A stretch of 64,000 nucleotides of DNA from Phoronis australis (Eukaryota > Phoronida > Phoronidae): assembly GCA_002633005.1 (NCBI GenBank), contig NMRA01000006.1, positions 390,677-454,676 of the forward strand, given 5' to 3'. This document shows, in pieces, positions 1 through 10,620 of this stretch. The notes beneath the pieces are model-generated. The model was given only the letters and a program-made list of their open reading frames with translations, searched no databases and was not told where the DNA came from. Both the position numbers and the translations under genes were made by a program. Numbering within the stretch: position 1 is the stretch's first letter; the number at the start of each line of letters is the position of its first letter.

Positions 1-2051
1 TGCGAAATACTGATAAGAGAGAAAATTCAAGAGAACATTTTTAAAACAACTCTGCATCAGTGCATGGCCCTACCTTTTGAGGACCATGGCCATGACATTG
101 TCTTTAGGGTCCCCGAAAAATCGAGAAAATTTGTGTACTAATTTATTGGATTATAAATTCAATAAGTCAATTTTGCGAATGCAAAAGTATATTTTTCCAG
201 ATGCCCCTCTCTGGCAGAAGATAACGGAGACAACTTTCGCTTTATTTTTTTTCTCGAAACTGTACATTACTTGAGAAAAATTGATGACCTGACTGATAAC
301 ATCAATTGCTGTGCATTTCCGGATATCTGAAAAAATAGATATTTTCATATTTAGGGGCCCCGCCCTTTGAAGGAACCCATTGATGACATTCAAGTGGCCA
401 CCCTATTTGTGTTTTTATTGACAAATTCTTACGGGGCCGCTCACGGAATCGATTACCTCTATTTTTTGTTTTTTTTTGTGGCTTTCATGTTGAAGGAGGT
501 CACTGACTGCATCATTTTGGGACCACACGACGGTGGAATTCATTGTCACTCTTTTTTCCAAGCTCAATGATGTTTAGCCTTCCATCTCAAGGTGTCCCAT
601 TTCAGACGGTACCCTCTCTCGGTGGAGCAGTTCGGGGAAAATGTCCGTTTGTCCATCTATACATACAAATCCGACACTGCCAAGTATCCACGATGGAAGT
701 TGAGATTCCAAATTCATCAAAAAAAAAACACAAAAACATTCGTGCACAGCACAGCCATTCGACCGAAACAACCAAAACTGTGAAAAAGTACAGTAGGATT
801 GCCGCGATCGAAAGGCCGTGGAATTTTGAAGAACGTGAAAACCACTATTTTGAATTACACAAAAGGATTATTTCCGACGATTAGTTATAAAATAATGTTA
901 CTGTTTCTCTTAGTATCACAAGAATAGCATCTCTATTGAAGATGGTTAATTACTATGAGGTGTTTGTAAGGAATTCCCACCTGTGGAAAACACCGCTGTC
1001 TATGCTACTATTTGTGATGACAGTGTACATGTCGAAAGGGGTACTTAAAGAATTCTCGCAATCATAAACAAAGATTTCAGAATTTTGTTTTGTCACTGGA
1101 GTTCAAGTTTACCTCGTAAACCGTTATAGGTATCATTGAAATGAGCAAAATACAACTTGATACGGATGCCCTATCTGCCGTATTCCCCCGGATACCTGTC
1201 AAAAGTCTGCAAGCATGCATGCGGATATTGCTTATAACATTCCGTTTTTGTAAACAAATACGTTGGTTTCTGATTTACTTGTTTGTGTACTCTACGAAAA
1301 TCGATAGATTCATAGATGATTTTTGACGATTAGAAGCTAATCTTGTAAGAATTGATGTTTCAGTGAATTTAATTGCAGCCTGAAGTTGGAAAAAGTCTAT
1401 AATCCGATCTCCAAATAATAAAGTACACTTACGTGTATAGACGATTTTTGCATATTTAAAATAACTCTCAAAGACATTGATGAAATTCAGACTCACAAAC
1501 CGTAGTAGAAAAAAACGTTTTATAAATCCTTAATTAAATAAAATTAAACTCATTGCTTGGAAAGGTTGTCTTTGCACTTCCTTGGTGTTCTTAGTTTCCA
1601 GTACTATTGTCGACAGCTGAGCAGTTCATCAGTCGAATGTGCTTAGCACGTAATTTCACAAAAACCCGAACAGACATCCCTGGACAGGTCCAAACCGCAT
1701 GAGCAAGGCGTCGATTCTCAGCTTGGCCAGCACACGGGGGTTTCACAGGCAAACACGGCGCTTGCGCGTTACTTTGCATTAGGCTTACTTGTTTGTAGAG
1801 TATTGCACGTCCCTCATCTCTATTTATTTTTAGTAGGACCAGCAAGCTTATTTATTGGTTTTATTCATTCATTTGGCATGGATTCGGGTATTGGCACAAC
1901 TTCACGTTCGAGCGCGTGCGCAGTAACAAAGTAATTGTTTTAAACTCATAATCTTAAATTGTCTGCAACTCGTTAATACGTCCTTTTGTGGATTGTCCTT
2001 ACACGTAACTTGAAACTTAAACACACTCTACTCATTTACTAAGCATGACAT
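1..2051. other. Intergenic, no supported gene
   Basis: AT-rich sequence downstream of the GPD1-like gene. Short open frames exist (for example 543-884 plus and 1591-1845 minus), but none has a recognisable domain, a good splice context or family resemblance. I see no RNA gene or clear repeat copy here. Confidence 0.5.
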
Positions 2052-4004
2052 TCAATCTGTGTTCGTGGCCGGCGGAGCCAGGTGTACCGGGTGATTTCCC
2101 AAACAGCTCAAGAATTTTGAAGCCGACAGCTCCCCTGCGCAAATTTTATGTATGGCAGTAAACAATGGGAACATATTTTCCTTGTTCCTGGCTTTTAAGA
2201 CGGTGTTTACTGAGGCAGCTACAGAGGCACCCAGAATGTTGCGTTCAGTTTGTAACAATTGGCGTTGCACGTCTGAAAGCGACTTCTCCGACAATTGAAA
2301 GTCTTGCGCTATCTTCTGGTTTCCTCGACCGTAGGAGGTAGCGATCAAGTCTGCCAAACCGCAACTCTCCATAAATGTAGTCATCTTACCACACGGGTAG
2401 AACTCCTCGACGAATCGGATCATCTCCATGAGACCTAGACGTATGACGGCGGCCTTGGTGTTGTCACCGTATCGAGTCCAGTCTGAAGAAATAAAATGGC
2501 TCCAGTCAAGAGTCAGGTCGACGCCGGGACCTCCTAAAAATTTCTGGTGCCACAGCCTAGTCCTGAAGAACATCTCACAACATCCCTCGAACACATTACA
2601 TGCATATGCCATGTACCAGACTAGGCTGTGCTGTTGTTTAAATTCGCATAATTATATTAATCAACTACAATGAAACGTGAATAAAATGCGTGTAATAACC
2701 TTCAAAAGTACAACTTCAAGAAGTAATACCTAGCCTAGAAAATGCGTTTTTCAGCCATAAATTGATTGTGTGACATTTTAAGATGCGTCGATTATATAAA
2801 GGAGATAGCTGTGTTTGTCAGATGCTCCATAAAACCTACGTTGTCACACATTTGCAGCACAGCAAGTTCAGCAAGTTCAAGAAGACATTGTTGGTGAATG
2901 AGGCGCATTGGCGTTTGCACATGGCAATTTTTAAAGCCCCAGATCAAAATCTGTTATACTAAATGGAAAGTATTGACTTGCGAATGGCAAACACCCGCGC
3001 ATCTTTTCCGAAACCAGATTCGATGAGTGAGGGCGTGAACTCCTTACAATCATTGACAATACGTGTTTTACTTCGCCGGTTCTATCGATTCTCGATGACA
3101 ACTTAGGGCGTTTGGTACCAAACAGATGTGTCTTCGCCTGATGAAATTGGCGAAGTGAATCAAATGCAACCATTGGTGATTTAATTGGGTAAAAATGTCA
3201 ATTTCTTAAGAACAAGGGGTCGGAGGAGATGGGCCTAAAGAAAAAAAATAGTGTGCATGGTTTCAAGAACATATTTTCTCTCCGCGGCTACCTTGTTTTA
3301 CCTATCGCTTCCACAGGTGTATTGGGATCCTCATTCGTCGCCACGCAGCTGATCACATCCGCCGCTACTCCAACGATCTCTTTCAACACTCCACACAACT
3401 CCACTGTTTCGTAATCGCGGACGATGCGAAGTCTCAAGTTATCCGTCTGCATAAGGTCCTTTAAGATTTGTCCGTGACTCAAGTTTCCGGATCCAATGGT
3501 TGCCTCACAATAGGTGTTTGAGGCCAATTCTTGGGGGCTAATGGCACCCATGAGAACGTTGCACTCAACTCCGATATAACTTTTGATGAACTCACATACG
3601 AAGCGCAACTGGCCATTTTCTTTGACATCAACGCCCTTAATGAAAGATACTGCAATGGCGCAAGGTTTGACAACGTTTTTAAGTTCTTCGCAAGTTCTGG
3701 CTATCGCCTCATAGGGCAAAACAAAAATTAACACGTCAGCATTTTTAGTCGCCTCTTTCACGTCGGTATGCGCTTTTACATTTTTTGGTATTTTATGTCC
3801 TTGAAGATTTTTGATATCCTCATGTGTAGTGTTGATAACGTCGCTGAGTTTTTGTCCGTTTATGTCTTCTTCCAACATGTACATTGTCACTTGGTCGTCA
3901 AACTTCCGGTTTGCTGCTACATTTTGTCCAATAATTGTGGCCAACGCGCACCCCCACGCAGCACCACCTACTATGCTAACTTTGAGAGGCACTTTGTCAC
4001 TCAT
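2052..4004 (-). CDS. GPD1-like: Glycerol-3-phosphate dehydrogenase (NAD+), cytosolic type, divergent
   Basis: Cytosolic GPD reduces dihydroxyacetone phosphate to glycerol 3-phosphate with NADH. Two coding exons are read: 4004-3302 and 2482-2052, joined across an intron with donor GATAG|GTAAAA and acceptor TTCTTCAG. They sum to 1134 nt (377 aa; the vertebrate enzyme is about 349). The start was chosen at 4004 (MSDKVPLKVSIVGG) because it opens directly into the Rossmann fold; an upstream in-frame ATG at 4193 adds 63 non-homologous residues. Family hallmarks are the NAD-binding glycine loop (here GGAAWG, not the usual GSGNWG), EEDI.G.KL, SFIKGVD with the conserved Lys, GDNTKAAVIRLGLMEMI and the ESCGLADLI C-domain. 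Oddities: the usual LKN motif reads LKE, and about 15 extra residues precede GDNTKAA across the exon junction. Family assignment is strong; normal catalysis is uncertain. Confidence 0.88.
2483..3301 (-). other. Intron of the GPD1-like gene
   Basis: Phase-1 GT-AG intron. The donor GTAAAA is at 3301 and the acceptor ends at 2483. Joining the exons gives EAI-DWTRYGDNTKAAV in frame. The open frame extending to 2612 on the minus strand is read-through into this intron. Confidence 0.75.
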
Positions 4005-4420
4005 TTGTAAATGAATCTTAATCTTTTTTTCATGTGTAAAGGAAAACAAAATCGGGTTAAACTGAAAAAATACTTCACATTGTGACGTTTCTTTCTGTTC
4101 ATTTGAAAACTTGCATCTGCCGATTTCATCCCGTGCGTTTCTACGTTCGGCAGAAACGGAAATAGACGGAGGACAACGCCACGCGGAATCCATGTTACAA
4201 GTGTTTGCATATTTTCCGTTGGTTCACAGTTGCTGTCGTTTGCCACACTGATGGAATGACAACGCGGGTCTGGGTTGGGTTCTTAGATATAAGACAGTCT
4301 CGAGATCAGCTAGTGAGATCACGTACTTCAGTTGCTAATCATGGCGACATATCTCGTGAAATCTTGCGTGATTTTGCGTACAACGTTATCGGCGAAAAAG
4401 TAATTGTCAGAGATCAGCCT
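4005..4420. other. 5' flank of the GPD1-like gene
   Basis: Upstream side of the minus-strand GPD1-like gene; it should hold the 5' UTR and promoter. No TATA box or other decisive motif was recognised. An in-frame ATG at 4193 could give a longer N-terminus but lacks family support. Confidence 0.3.
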
Positions 4421-4790
4421 CAGCGGAGTGCTAAATTGGACCCTAGAGAAATATCCAAAATTGGCAAACTACAGAACAAATACCCCGCCATATATAAAAA
4501 ACGGTTTTATCGGATTCACATGAGAAGTTCAGATGTTGTGCTTTATACACTGCTCCAAAACTCTGTTAGGAATTGTTTTAAAATGTTCCACCATTGCAGA
4601 ATTGGTTATAAAAGGACAAAATTGCATATATAGGAAACGAAATGATGACTTAGAAAACTGTAACAGCGATTTGATATTTGACAGAGAACATTTGTATCAA
4701 ATGAAATTTGATCATGTTATTGATAACATTATGTGTTTTCCTATGTATGTACCTTTTTCTTTTGCCACATTTTAATAAAAAATGTTACGA
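4420..4790 (+). repeat. Dispersed repeat family D, copy 1
   Basis: Shares blocks with 24980-25870, 44990-45630, 55245-55800 (inverted) and 35930-36060 (inverted partial). Shared blocks include CCAAAATTGGCAAAC and a block reading CACATTTTAATAAAAA. Copies are diverged, and no protein or clean termini were recognised, so this is probably an old non-autonomous element. Confidence 0.5.
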
Positions 4791-4871
4791 CGAAGGGCTG
4801 ATAATGGTTCCTGTACTTTGCTACACAGTGTTCTGAGTAGTCAGATAAACACATATTAAACTGCCTTTCCA

Positions 4872-5172
4872 TTAAAAAGACACTAAACTCGGGTCTGATC
4901 TATTAAAAATACATCATAGAACTTGTTTTAAAGGAAATAACGCTCTGTTACTATTGTCTATCCTCCAAAGTTTCGAGCAATTTCCTTACAAAGTCTGCTA
5001 AAGAGATAAGCGTGCCTAACGTTTTATGGAAAGACCGCTTATTACTTCAAAACACGAAATCCAATTTAGTGACTGTGGGGAAGTGCCTTAGTCGAAAAAT
5101 ACTTTTATTGCATAAGTGGGTGAAATAACCAGCATTGTTGAAATCTCCCAAACACGGTTTAGTATCTTTCAA
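4872..5172 (-). mobile_element. TTAA-flanked MITE family A, copy 1
   Basis: Starts TTAAAAAGACACTAAAC and ends GGTTTAGTATCTTTCAA, an inverted terminal pair matching the family terminus (TTAA)AAGGATACYAAACCC. The interior carries the family block around a tract reading TCTGCTAAAG. The orientation is opposite to the 14.3-kb copy. It is diverged and non-coding. Confidence 0.6.
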
Positions 5173-5206
5173 CTATTAGAAAGTCCAGAACGGTCACCAG
5201 TGTGTG

Positions 5207-5377
5207 ATGCAAACTCGTCGTGGCTTGCCCGAAAAGCACGCTATCGTTTTTGCAGCCGTAAGACGCAGTTTGGAATTGGAAGTGAAGGACTTTTTGAAGG
5301 AATCAAATGACAAGCGCTCGATGCCATTTGTATCACGATTCTTTATACCTGGGAGGAATTTGATGATTTTCGATTAG
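5207..5377 (+). other. Small ORF, 56 aa, unrecognised
   Basis: ATG-initiated frame starting MQTRRGLPEKHAIVF and ending with TAG at 5375. The composition is helical and charged (SLELEVKDFLKESNDKR) rather than random-looking, but it matches no family I know. It follows MITE copy 1 directly and may be a relic exon or transposon fragment. Weak evidence. Confidence 0.2.
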
Positions 5378-6451
5378 ATTCCTGTTGGTCAAATTAATTC
5401 ATTGGTTCACAAACGAAAGTTGTTAACCTGCCATTTGTACCAATTTTAGCAATGCAATTGTTAAAAATGATAAGATTATAACTAATGAACGATCCTGAGC
5501 TGTTTATGTTCCATGGCCTTTACAAATTAGACTTAACTTTTCTACGGACTGGAGTATGAATTGAGTCAATTTGAAACCAAACAAGCAATATTCAAGCTTT
5601 GATGTCGTGAAGTCATGACCCAACACCAGTTTCCGAACACTTTCTTGCTATTTTCAGAAATTCCTCTTATTGTCGAATCCCCGTCTTTGACTAGAGCGCA
5701 ATGCAAAGCGGGTCGGGTGGTAACGGTACGTTTGACATTGACTGCACTTTGTCAAAGAAGTATGGTGAAAAAGTGACGTCTTGACAATTAATCCATTACG
5801 AGTTAGTTGATGAATATCAAATTATGGTGCCGATTTCACATGGAATCAATTAGGTTTGGTGCCGTTTTTAACTACATATTCTGGAGATTTGGCGGAAATC
5901 AGTGACTTATATTGCCAGTTGTTCATTGAAAACTTCTTTACCTGTCGAGGAATTCAAACATTTATTGAATGATTACAGAATCATGATGGTGAATCCTTGT
6001 ACGTATCGGAGCCGGAGGCTGGCCCGAGGCAATACAACAAAGGGCATATAACTCTCTGGAGACGGTGTGAGAGAGTGGCGAAATAGCTGGCTGAGTTGAC
6101 GGCACGTTTTTAGGAACCCCTCCCTGAGTTTGACCGTTCTGCCGTCTCAATTTGTGTGAACGTTAAAGGCTATGGCGCACAAAATTTGGTTGAAAGAACC
6201 AGTCGTGCGGCAAACTACAGTGTATGTGACCTCCACACTAACTATCCTTTGACGAACACTGGGGAGTCAACACCAGGCGAAACATGACTTCAAACAACGT
6301 AAAACCAAATGGCCGCAAAATACTTGTATTGAAGCTCAAAGTACACAGAAATACACTTCGAAATGTAAAAGTTCTCCAAATACTCCACGGCACGTAAATA
6401 AGAATAACGATTCCCCCAACCGGTGCTTGTAGTACAGTCCCAAGTGAACTC
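5378..6451. other. Intergenic, nothing recognised
   Basis: No gene, repeat copy or RNA recognised. It lies downstream of the minus-strand repeat-protein gene and should hold its 3' UTR. Confidence 0.4.
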
Positions 6452-8575
6452 TCAGTCTTCTGGTGAGGGGGCGCAACACAAAAGGCGTCGCCACCAGGAT
6501 AGTCTCTTTTCGTCGTTTGTTCGTGACGGAGACTTATTCTTACGACTTTTCTTTTGTTTCAGATACCTGTGATCGTCATCAGTACATTCTTTTCTCACGC
6601 TAGCGCTGTCATTATTGACAGAAGTGCCGTGGCCCACGCGGTAACCTCTGTCACCAGTAAGGTCATTGACACGTCCATCGCTGCCACAAGAATGATCGAC
6701 AATGTCTCCGCGGATTCCATTGATAACGCCAGTTACAAGTCCGTTGTTGTCCTCTGTGCCACGACATTCCCGCATTCTATTCGTAAAAGAACTTTCAGGT
6801 TCAGTTTGAACATTTGTATCGCGCCCTGTATCACCATTTCCAAACAGAGTATCATGTCCCGGATCACCATTTCCATAAGGAGCATACGGAGTATCATGGT
6901 CAGGGTCACCATTTCCATGCAGAGTATCATATCTTGGATCACCTTGTCCACACAGAATATCATGCCCTGGATCACCATTGTCATACGCAGCATCATGCTC
7001 TAGATCACCATTTACATACGCTGAATCGTGCTCAGGGTCATCATTTTCATATGACATATCGTTGTTGGTATCACCATTTCTATAAGGAACACCCAAGCCA
7101 GGATTACCATTTCCATACGGAGTATCATGATCTGGATCACGAGTTCCAGTTTCATGCCGAGTATCATGCTTTGGATCACCATTTCCATACGCGATATCAT
7201 GCTCAAGATCACCGTTTACATAAGTAGCAATGTGGTTAGGATAACCATTTCCATAAGGAAAATCATGGTCAGGATTACCATTTCCACACGCATCATCATG
7301 CTCAAGGACACAGTTTCCACATGGAGTATAATATCCTGGATCACAGTTTTCACCTGAGATACAATGATTTGAATCAGCACTTCCATAAGGAGTGTGATGG
7401 CAAGGATAACTATTTTCATACGGGACACCAAGCCCTGGATCAGGAATTCCATACTGAACAAGATGCCTTGCATAACCACTTCCATTTGAAGTATCACGTG
7501 CTGGATCACCATCTCCAAACAGAGTATCATTTCCTGGATCACCATTTCCAAACGAGGTATCATGCCCTGGACCACCATCTCCATACGGAGTATCATTTCC
7601 TGGATGACCATTTCCACACGCAGCAGCATGCCCTGGATCACCATCTTCATAAGGAATATCATTTCTTAGATTACCACTTCCATGTGGAGTATCAGTAATT
7701 GAATCACAATTTTCATATGAAGTATCATGCCCTGGACCACCATCTCCATACGGAGTATCATTTCCTGGATCACCACTTCCACACGAAGTATAATGCCCTG
7801 GATCACCATCTTCACACGGAGTATGAATTCCTGAATTACCATTTCCATGTGGAGTATCATTCACTGGATCACCGTTTCCACATGAACTATCATGTCCTGG
7901 ATTACCATCTCCATACAGAGTGTCATTTCCTTGATCATCATTTCCACAAGAAGTATCATGCCCTGGACCACCATCTCGATACGAAGTATCATTTGGATTA
8001 CCATTTCCACACGAAACATCGTTCCCTGGATCACCAGTCGCGTCAGCAATGTGCTCCAGTCCTTGAATTGCAAGTACACCGTCTGTTTTCTCTTTACATT
8101 TTCCCTGTAGTTGGATCGCACCAAACTTATTGGTAATTTCACTGTTTTCATTGAAGTCATTCTTCTGATTCAGTGTGCTTTTGTTATCTACAGTGATAGT
8201 AGTAGGAAGAAAACATGGTTTGAGCTTTGTTTCTGAAGTTATGCTTGTGGTTGCCGCTGTTGTCATTTCCTGATGCCCGGGTGGTGTTTCTGGGATGTCG
8301 TCGAGAATGTCTTCAATATATTCATAGTGAACAGTTATGGTCTGTCCGTTTTCATCTACTTTAGTCAAAGTGATACTTGAATCTTCGTATTCCTCACTTA
8401 AGTCATCATCTTCAGAAACTCCCAGCATGACGGAAATTATTGCTGTTGTAATGTCCAATAGGTTCTCTGTGATTGATACTATATGTCGCTTGATAATATT
8501 CACAAACGCTGATACATACGTTTTTAGAAATATCACCAAGTCTGCTAATACCATAATGTGTACTTTAAGTGCCAT
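6452..8575 (-). CDS. Unrecognised 11-residue-repeat protein (distal module)
   Basis: Open frame of about 708 codons from the ATG at 8575 (MALKVHIMVLADLVIF) to the stop at 6452. Layout: an N-terminal head of about 180 residues with two hydrophobic stretches, then an acidic patch (GVSEDDDLSEEYEDSS) and a Thr/Ser-rich linker. After that come roughly 36 tandem copies of an 11-residue unit close to GDPGHDTPYGN. A tail of about 130 residues ends in a basic stretch and the motif SWWRRLLCCAPSPED. The paired terminal cysteines next to basic and aromatic residues could be a lipidation site (inference). The open frame continues upstream without a stop to about 9175, in frame with the previous module's repeats, so this may be the second half of one larger protein. 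No family recognised. The repeats look disordered and acidic, with a faint resemblance to Gly/Asp calcium-binding repeats. Confidence 0.6.
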   Translation of the reverse strand: MALKVHIMVLADLVIFLKTYVSAFVNIIKRHIVSITENLLDITTAIISVMLGVSEDDDLSEEYEDSSITLTKVDENGQTITVHYEYIEDILDDIPETPPGHQEMTTAATTSITSETKLKPCFLPTTITVDNKSTLNQKNDFNENSEITNKFGAIQLQGKCKEKTDGVLAIQGLEHIADATGDPGNDVSCGNGNPNDTSYRDGGPGHDTSCGNDDQGNDTLYGDGNPGHDSSCGNGDPVNDTPHGNGNSGIHTPCEDGDPGHYTSCGSGDPGNDTPYGDGGPGHDTSYENCDSITDTPHGSGNLRNDIPYEDGDPGHAAACGNGHPGNDTPYGDGGPGHDTSFGNGDPGNDTLFGDGDPARDTSNGSGYARHLVQYGIPDPGLGVPYENSYPCHHTPYGSADSNHCISGENCDPGYYTPCGNCVLEHDDACGNGNPDHDFPYGNGYPNHIATYVNGDLEHDIAYGNGDPKHDTRHETGTRDPDHDTPYGNGNPGLGVPYRNGDTNNDMSYENDDPEHDSAYVNGDLEHDAAYDNGDPGHDILCGQGDPRYDTLHGNGDPDHDTPYAPYGNGDPGHDTLFGNGDTGRDTNVQTEPESSFTNRMRECRGTEDNNGLVTGVINGIRGDIVDHSCGSDGRVNDLTGDRGYRVGHGTSVNNDSASVRKECTDDDHRYLKQKKSRKNKSPSRTNDEKRLSWWRRLLCCAPSPED
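6840..8030 (-). repeat. 33-bp coding minisatellite, about 36 units
   Basis: Tandem array whose plus-strand unit resembles GGATCACCATTTCCATACGG followed by AGTATCATGCCCT, 33 bp long. Because the period is divisible by three, several frames stay open; only the minus-strand GDPGHDTPYGN frame connects to a head and a tail. Units vary (N/D/S, H/N, Y/C positions), and one has a GTRDP-type insertion. Confidence 0.9.
8144..8575 (-). repeat. Duplicated head domain, distal copy
   Basis: Near-identical to 9530-9969. It encodes the FVNIIKRHIV..TENLLDITT segment, the acidic patch and the VDENGQTITVHYEYIEDILD segment. The level of identity indicates a recent tandem duplication or gene conversion. Confidence 0.85.
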
Positions 8576-9969
8576 ATTCAAATTTGAATTCTGACACCCT
8601 GGATCACCATCTCCATACAGGGTATCATGTCCTGGATCACCATCTCCATACAGGGTATCATGTCCTGGATCACCATCTCCATACAGGTTATCATTTCCTG
8701 GATCACCACTTCCACACGAAGTATCATGCCCTGGATCACCATCTTCATAAGGAGTATCCTTTCCTGGATCACCATTTCCAAATGAGGTATCATGTCTTGG
8801 ATAACCTCTTCCACGCGTAGTATTCTTCACAGGTTCACCATTTTCAAAACCAGTGTCATGCTCAGGGACAACATTTCCATAAGGAGTATCCTCCTTGGGA
8901 TCACCGTGTTTATGTGGAATGCAGTTGTCAGGATCACCCTTCCCATACGGAGTATCTTTTTGGGTCTCGCCGTTTTTATAAGAAATATCGTTGTCAGGAT
9001 CACCATTTCTATGCTGAGTATCATTGTATCTATCACCCTTTCGATACGGAGTATCATGCCATGTAACACCATTTCCTTTCGAAGTATTATGCTCAGGGTC
9101 ACCATTATCACATGATGCCTCAAGAATAGAATCACGCTTGTCGTCTGAAGCGTCGGACCCATGATCACTTTTTCATATATAATACCAGGTCTGGGATCAC
9201 CCTCATTACATGGATCGCCATGCTTGTCTTCATCATTTTTATCCTGGGCATAGTTTCTGACATTTACTTTAAGAACAGCTTGTTCGTTTCCTTCGTCGCC
9301 ACCTGCGCTATTTGTCACCCGTCCAACAGTGCTGTTTTTAATGTCACGAACATACATGCCCATTCCATCTGTAACATCAGCAAGGCGTATGTTCTTGCTC
9401 TCGATAGCATCAAGTATGCATCTTTCTTCGTAAGCAGTCACGTCAGCAATGTGTTCCAGTCCTTGGACTGCAAGTATACAGTCTGCTTTCTCTTTACATT
9501 TTGCCTGCAGTTGTATGACGCCAACCTTGTTGGCACTTTCACTGTTTTCGTTGAAGTCGTTCTTCTGATTCAGTGTGTTTTGGTTATCTACAGTAATAGC
9601 AGTAGAAAGAAGACATGGTTTGAGCTTTGTTTCTGACGTTATGCTTGTGGTTGCCGCTGTTGTAGTTTCCTTATGCACGTGTGGTGTTTCTGGGATGTCG
9701 TCGAGAATGTCTTCAATATATTCATAGTGAACAGTTATGGTCTGTCCGTTTTCATCTACTTTAGTCAAAGTGATACTTGAATCTTCGTATTCCTCACTTA
9801 AGTCATCATCTTCAGAAACTCCCAGCATGACGGAAATTATTGCTGTTGTGATGTCCAAGAGATTCTCTGTGATTGGTACTATATGTCGCTTGATAATATT
9901 CACAAACGCTGATATATACGCCATTAGAAAGACCATCAAGTCTGTAAATACCCTCATGGGTACTGCCAT
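8576..9969 (-). CDS. Unrecognised 11-residue-repeat protein (proximal module, frame break)
   Basis: The ATG at 9969 (MAVPMRVFTDLMVFL) opens a head domain nearly identical to that of the distal module: the 430-bp segments 8144-8575 and 9530-9969 match over almost their whole length. This head is longer, continuing through a unique stretch (TAYEERCILDAIESKNIRL and onward) to about 9175. The original frame then reads through the repeat array out of phase. The 11-residue repeats (about 16 units, 9120-8585) are open in a different frame, the one that continues into the distal module. Either there is a 1-bp indel (true or assembly error), or a short intron lies near 9110-9180 (a TTCAG acceptor-like site is present), or this copy is decaying. 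Two CRE sites lie 17 and 34 bp upstream of the ATG. Confidence 0.5.
8585..9120 (-). repeat. 33-bp coding minisatellite, second array, about 16 units
   Basis: Same 33-bp unit as the larger array. The three units nearest 8600-8690 are almost identical, suggesting recent expansion, while those at 8830-9120 are the most diverged (for example KGDPDNC, HGDPKED). Confidence 0.85.
9530..9969 (-). repeat. Duplicated head domain, proximal copy
   Basis: Partner of 8144-8575. Differences cluster at the extreme N-terminus and in the Thr/Ser linker; the central block is almost unchanged. Confidence 0.85.
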
Positions 9970-9985
9970 ATTAAAATATGAATTC

Positions 9986-10010
9986 TGACGTCATCAAAAC
10001 GTTGACGTCA
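9986..10010. promoter_or_regulatory. Two consensus CRE sites upstream of the repeat-protein gene
   Basis: Two full palindromic TGACGTCA octamers at 9986-9993 and 10003-10010, 17 bp start to start. They lie immediately upstream of the minus-strand ATG at 9969. TGACGTCA is the known CREB/ATF site. Position suggests a proximal promoter; function is inferred. Confidence 0.55.
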
Positions 10011-10499
10011 CACACGCAATACGCATTAATGAATGCGAGAGTGTGAAGCCATTTTTGCGACAATGGCGAAACTTTATACTAACAGACGTAATTTTCAAAG
10101 TATCGACACTTTTCGTTTTAGGCGCTGTGTTTGGAAAAATAAAGTGTCTGCGCTTTTGACTACATGTAAACAGCAAAATATATAAGATAATGTTAAATGA
10201 TGCATTCCGTTTCATGGCTATACAAAAGCCTACACATTCTTAGGAAATTCACTCGTTTTGCTGTCATTTGCGTACCCTTAGGCAAAGATTGTGCAAACCT
10301 AAGTTCAATTCTGATCTATATCGTTATCAACATAAACACAGAAAATAATTAAAGCAAATAAACTCAAGCTGAATTTCATATGCTCTTGCTGTGTGCGGTA
10401 AACTTGGCAATTATTTTCTTAGTTTTTACACTAGATATCCTGAATGGTTGCTAAATTATAAGACCACGCGCGTGAACTCCAAGCTCATACACAGTCCCC

Positions 10500-10620
10500 A
10501 GCTTCAAGCACTGCTCTTCCGTCCCACCAGGTGTCGCTGAACTACAGCGACAGATGGCACTGCGCACAACCACAACAACGAAAAGGATGATTGAACTGTG
10601 AAGTTGTCTTTAATAATAAG
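10500..10620 (+). other. Candidate 5' non-coding exon of the PARP gene
   Basis: Region with relatively high GC for the neighbourhood, followed by the near-ideal donor AATAAG|GTATGT at 10620/10621. The first coding exon at 12683 starts after an acceptor (ACATTGTAG), so an upstream untranslated exon is expected. The left end is unknown and the choice of this site is inference. Confidence 0.3.

Noticed and set aside
1591-1845. 84-codon minus-strand frame rich in Cys and Pro
   Set aside because: No family resemblance and no neighbouring exon in phase; kept only as a chance frame.
2936-3180. Possible repeat shared with 61142-61215 (GCGAAGTGAATCAAATGCAA)
   Set aside because: Only a short block of about 30 bp is similar; too little to define an element.
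6554-8820. Many long open frames on both strands across the 33-bp repeat region
   Set aside because: A period divisible by three keeps several frames open. Only the minus-strand frame connects to conserved heads and a unique tail.
6840-9120. CRISPR-like array (regular 33-bp units)
   Set aside because: Units are contiguous with no spacers, encode a protein repeat, and the genome is eukaryotic.
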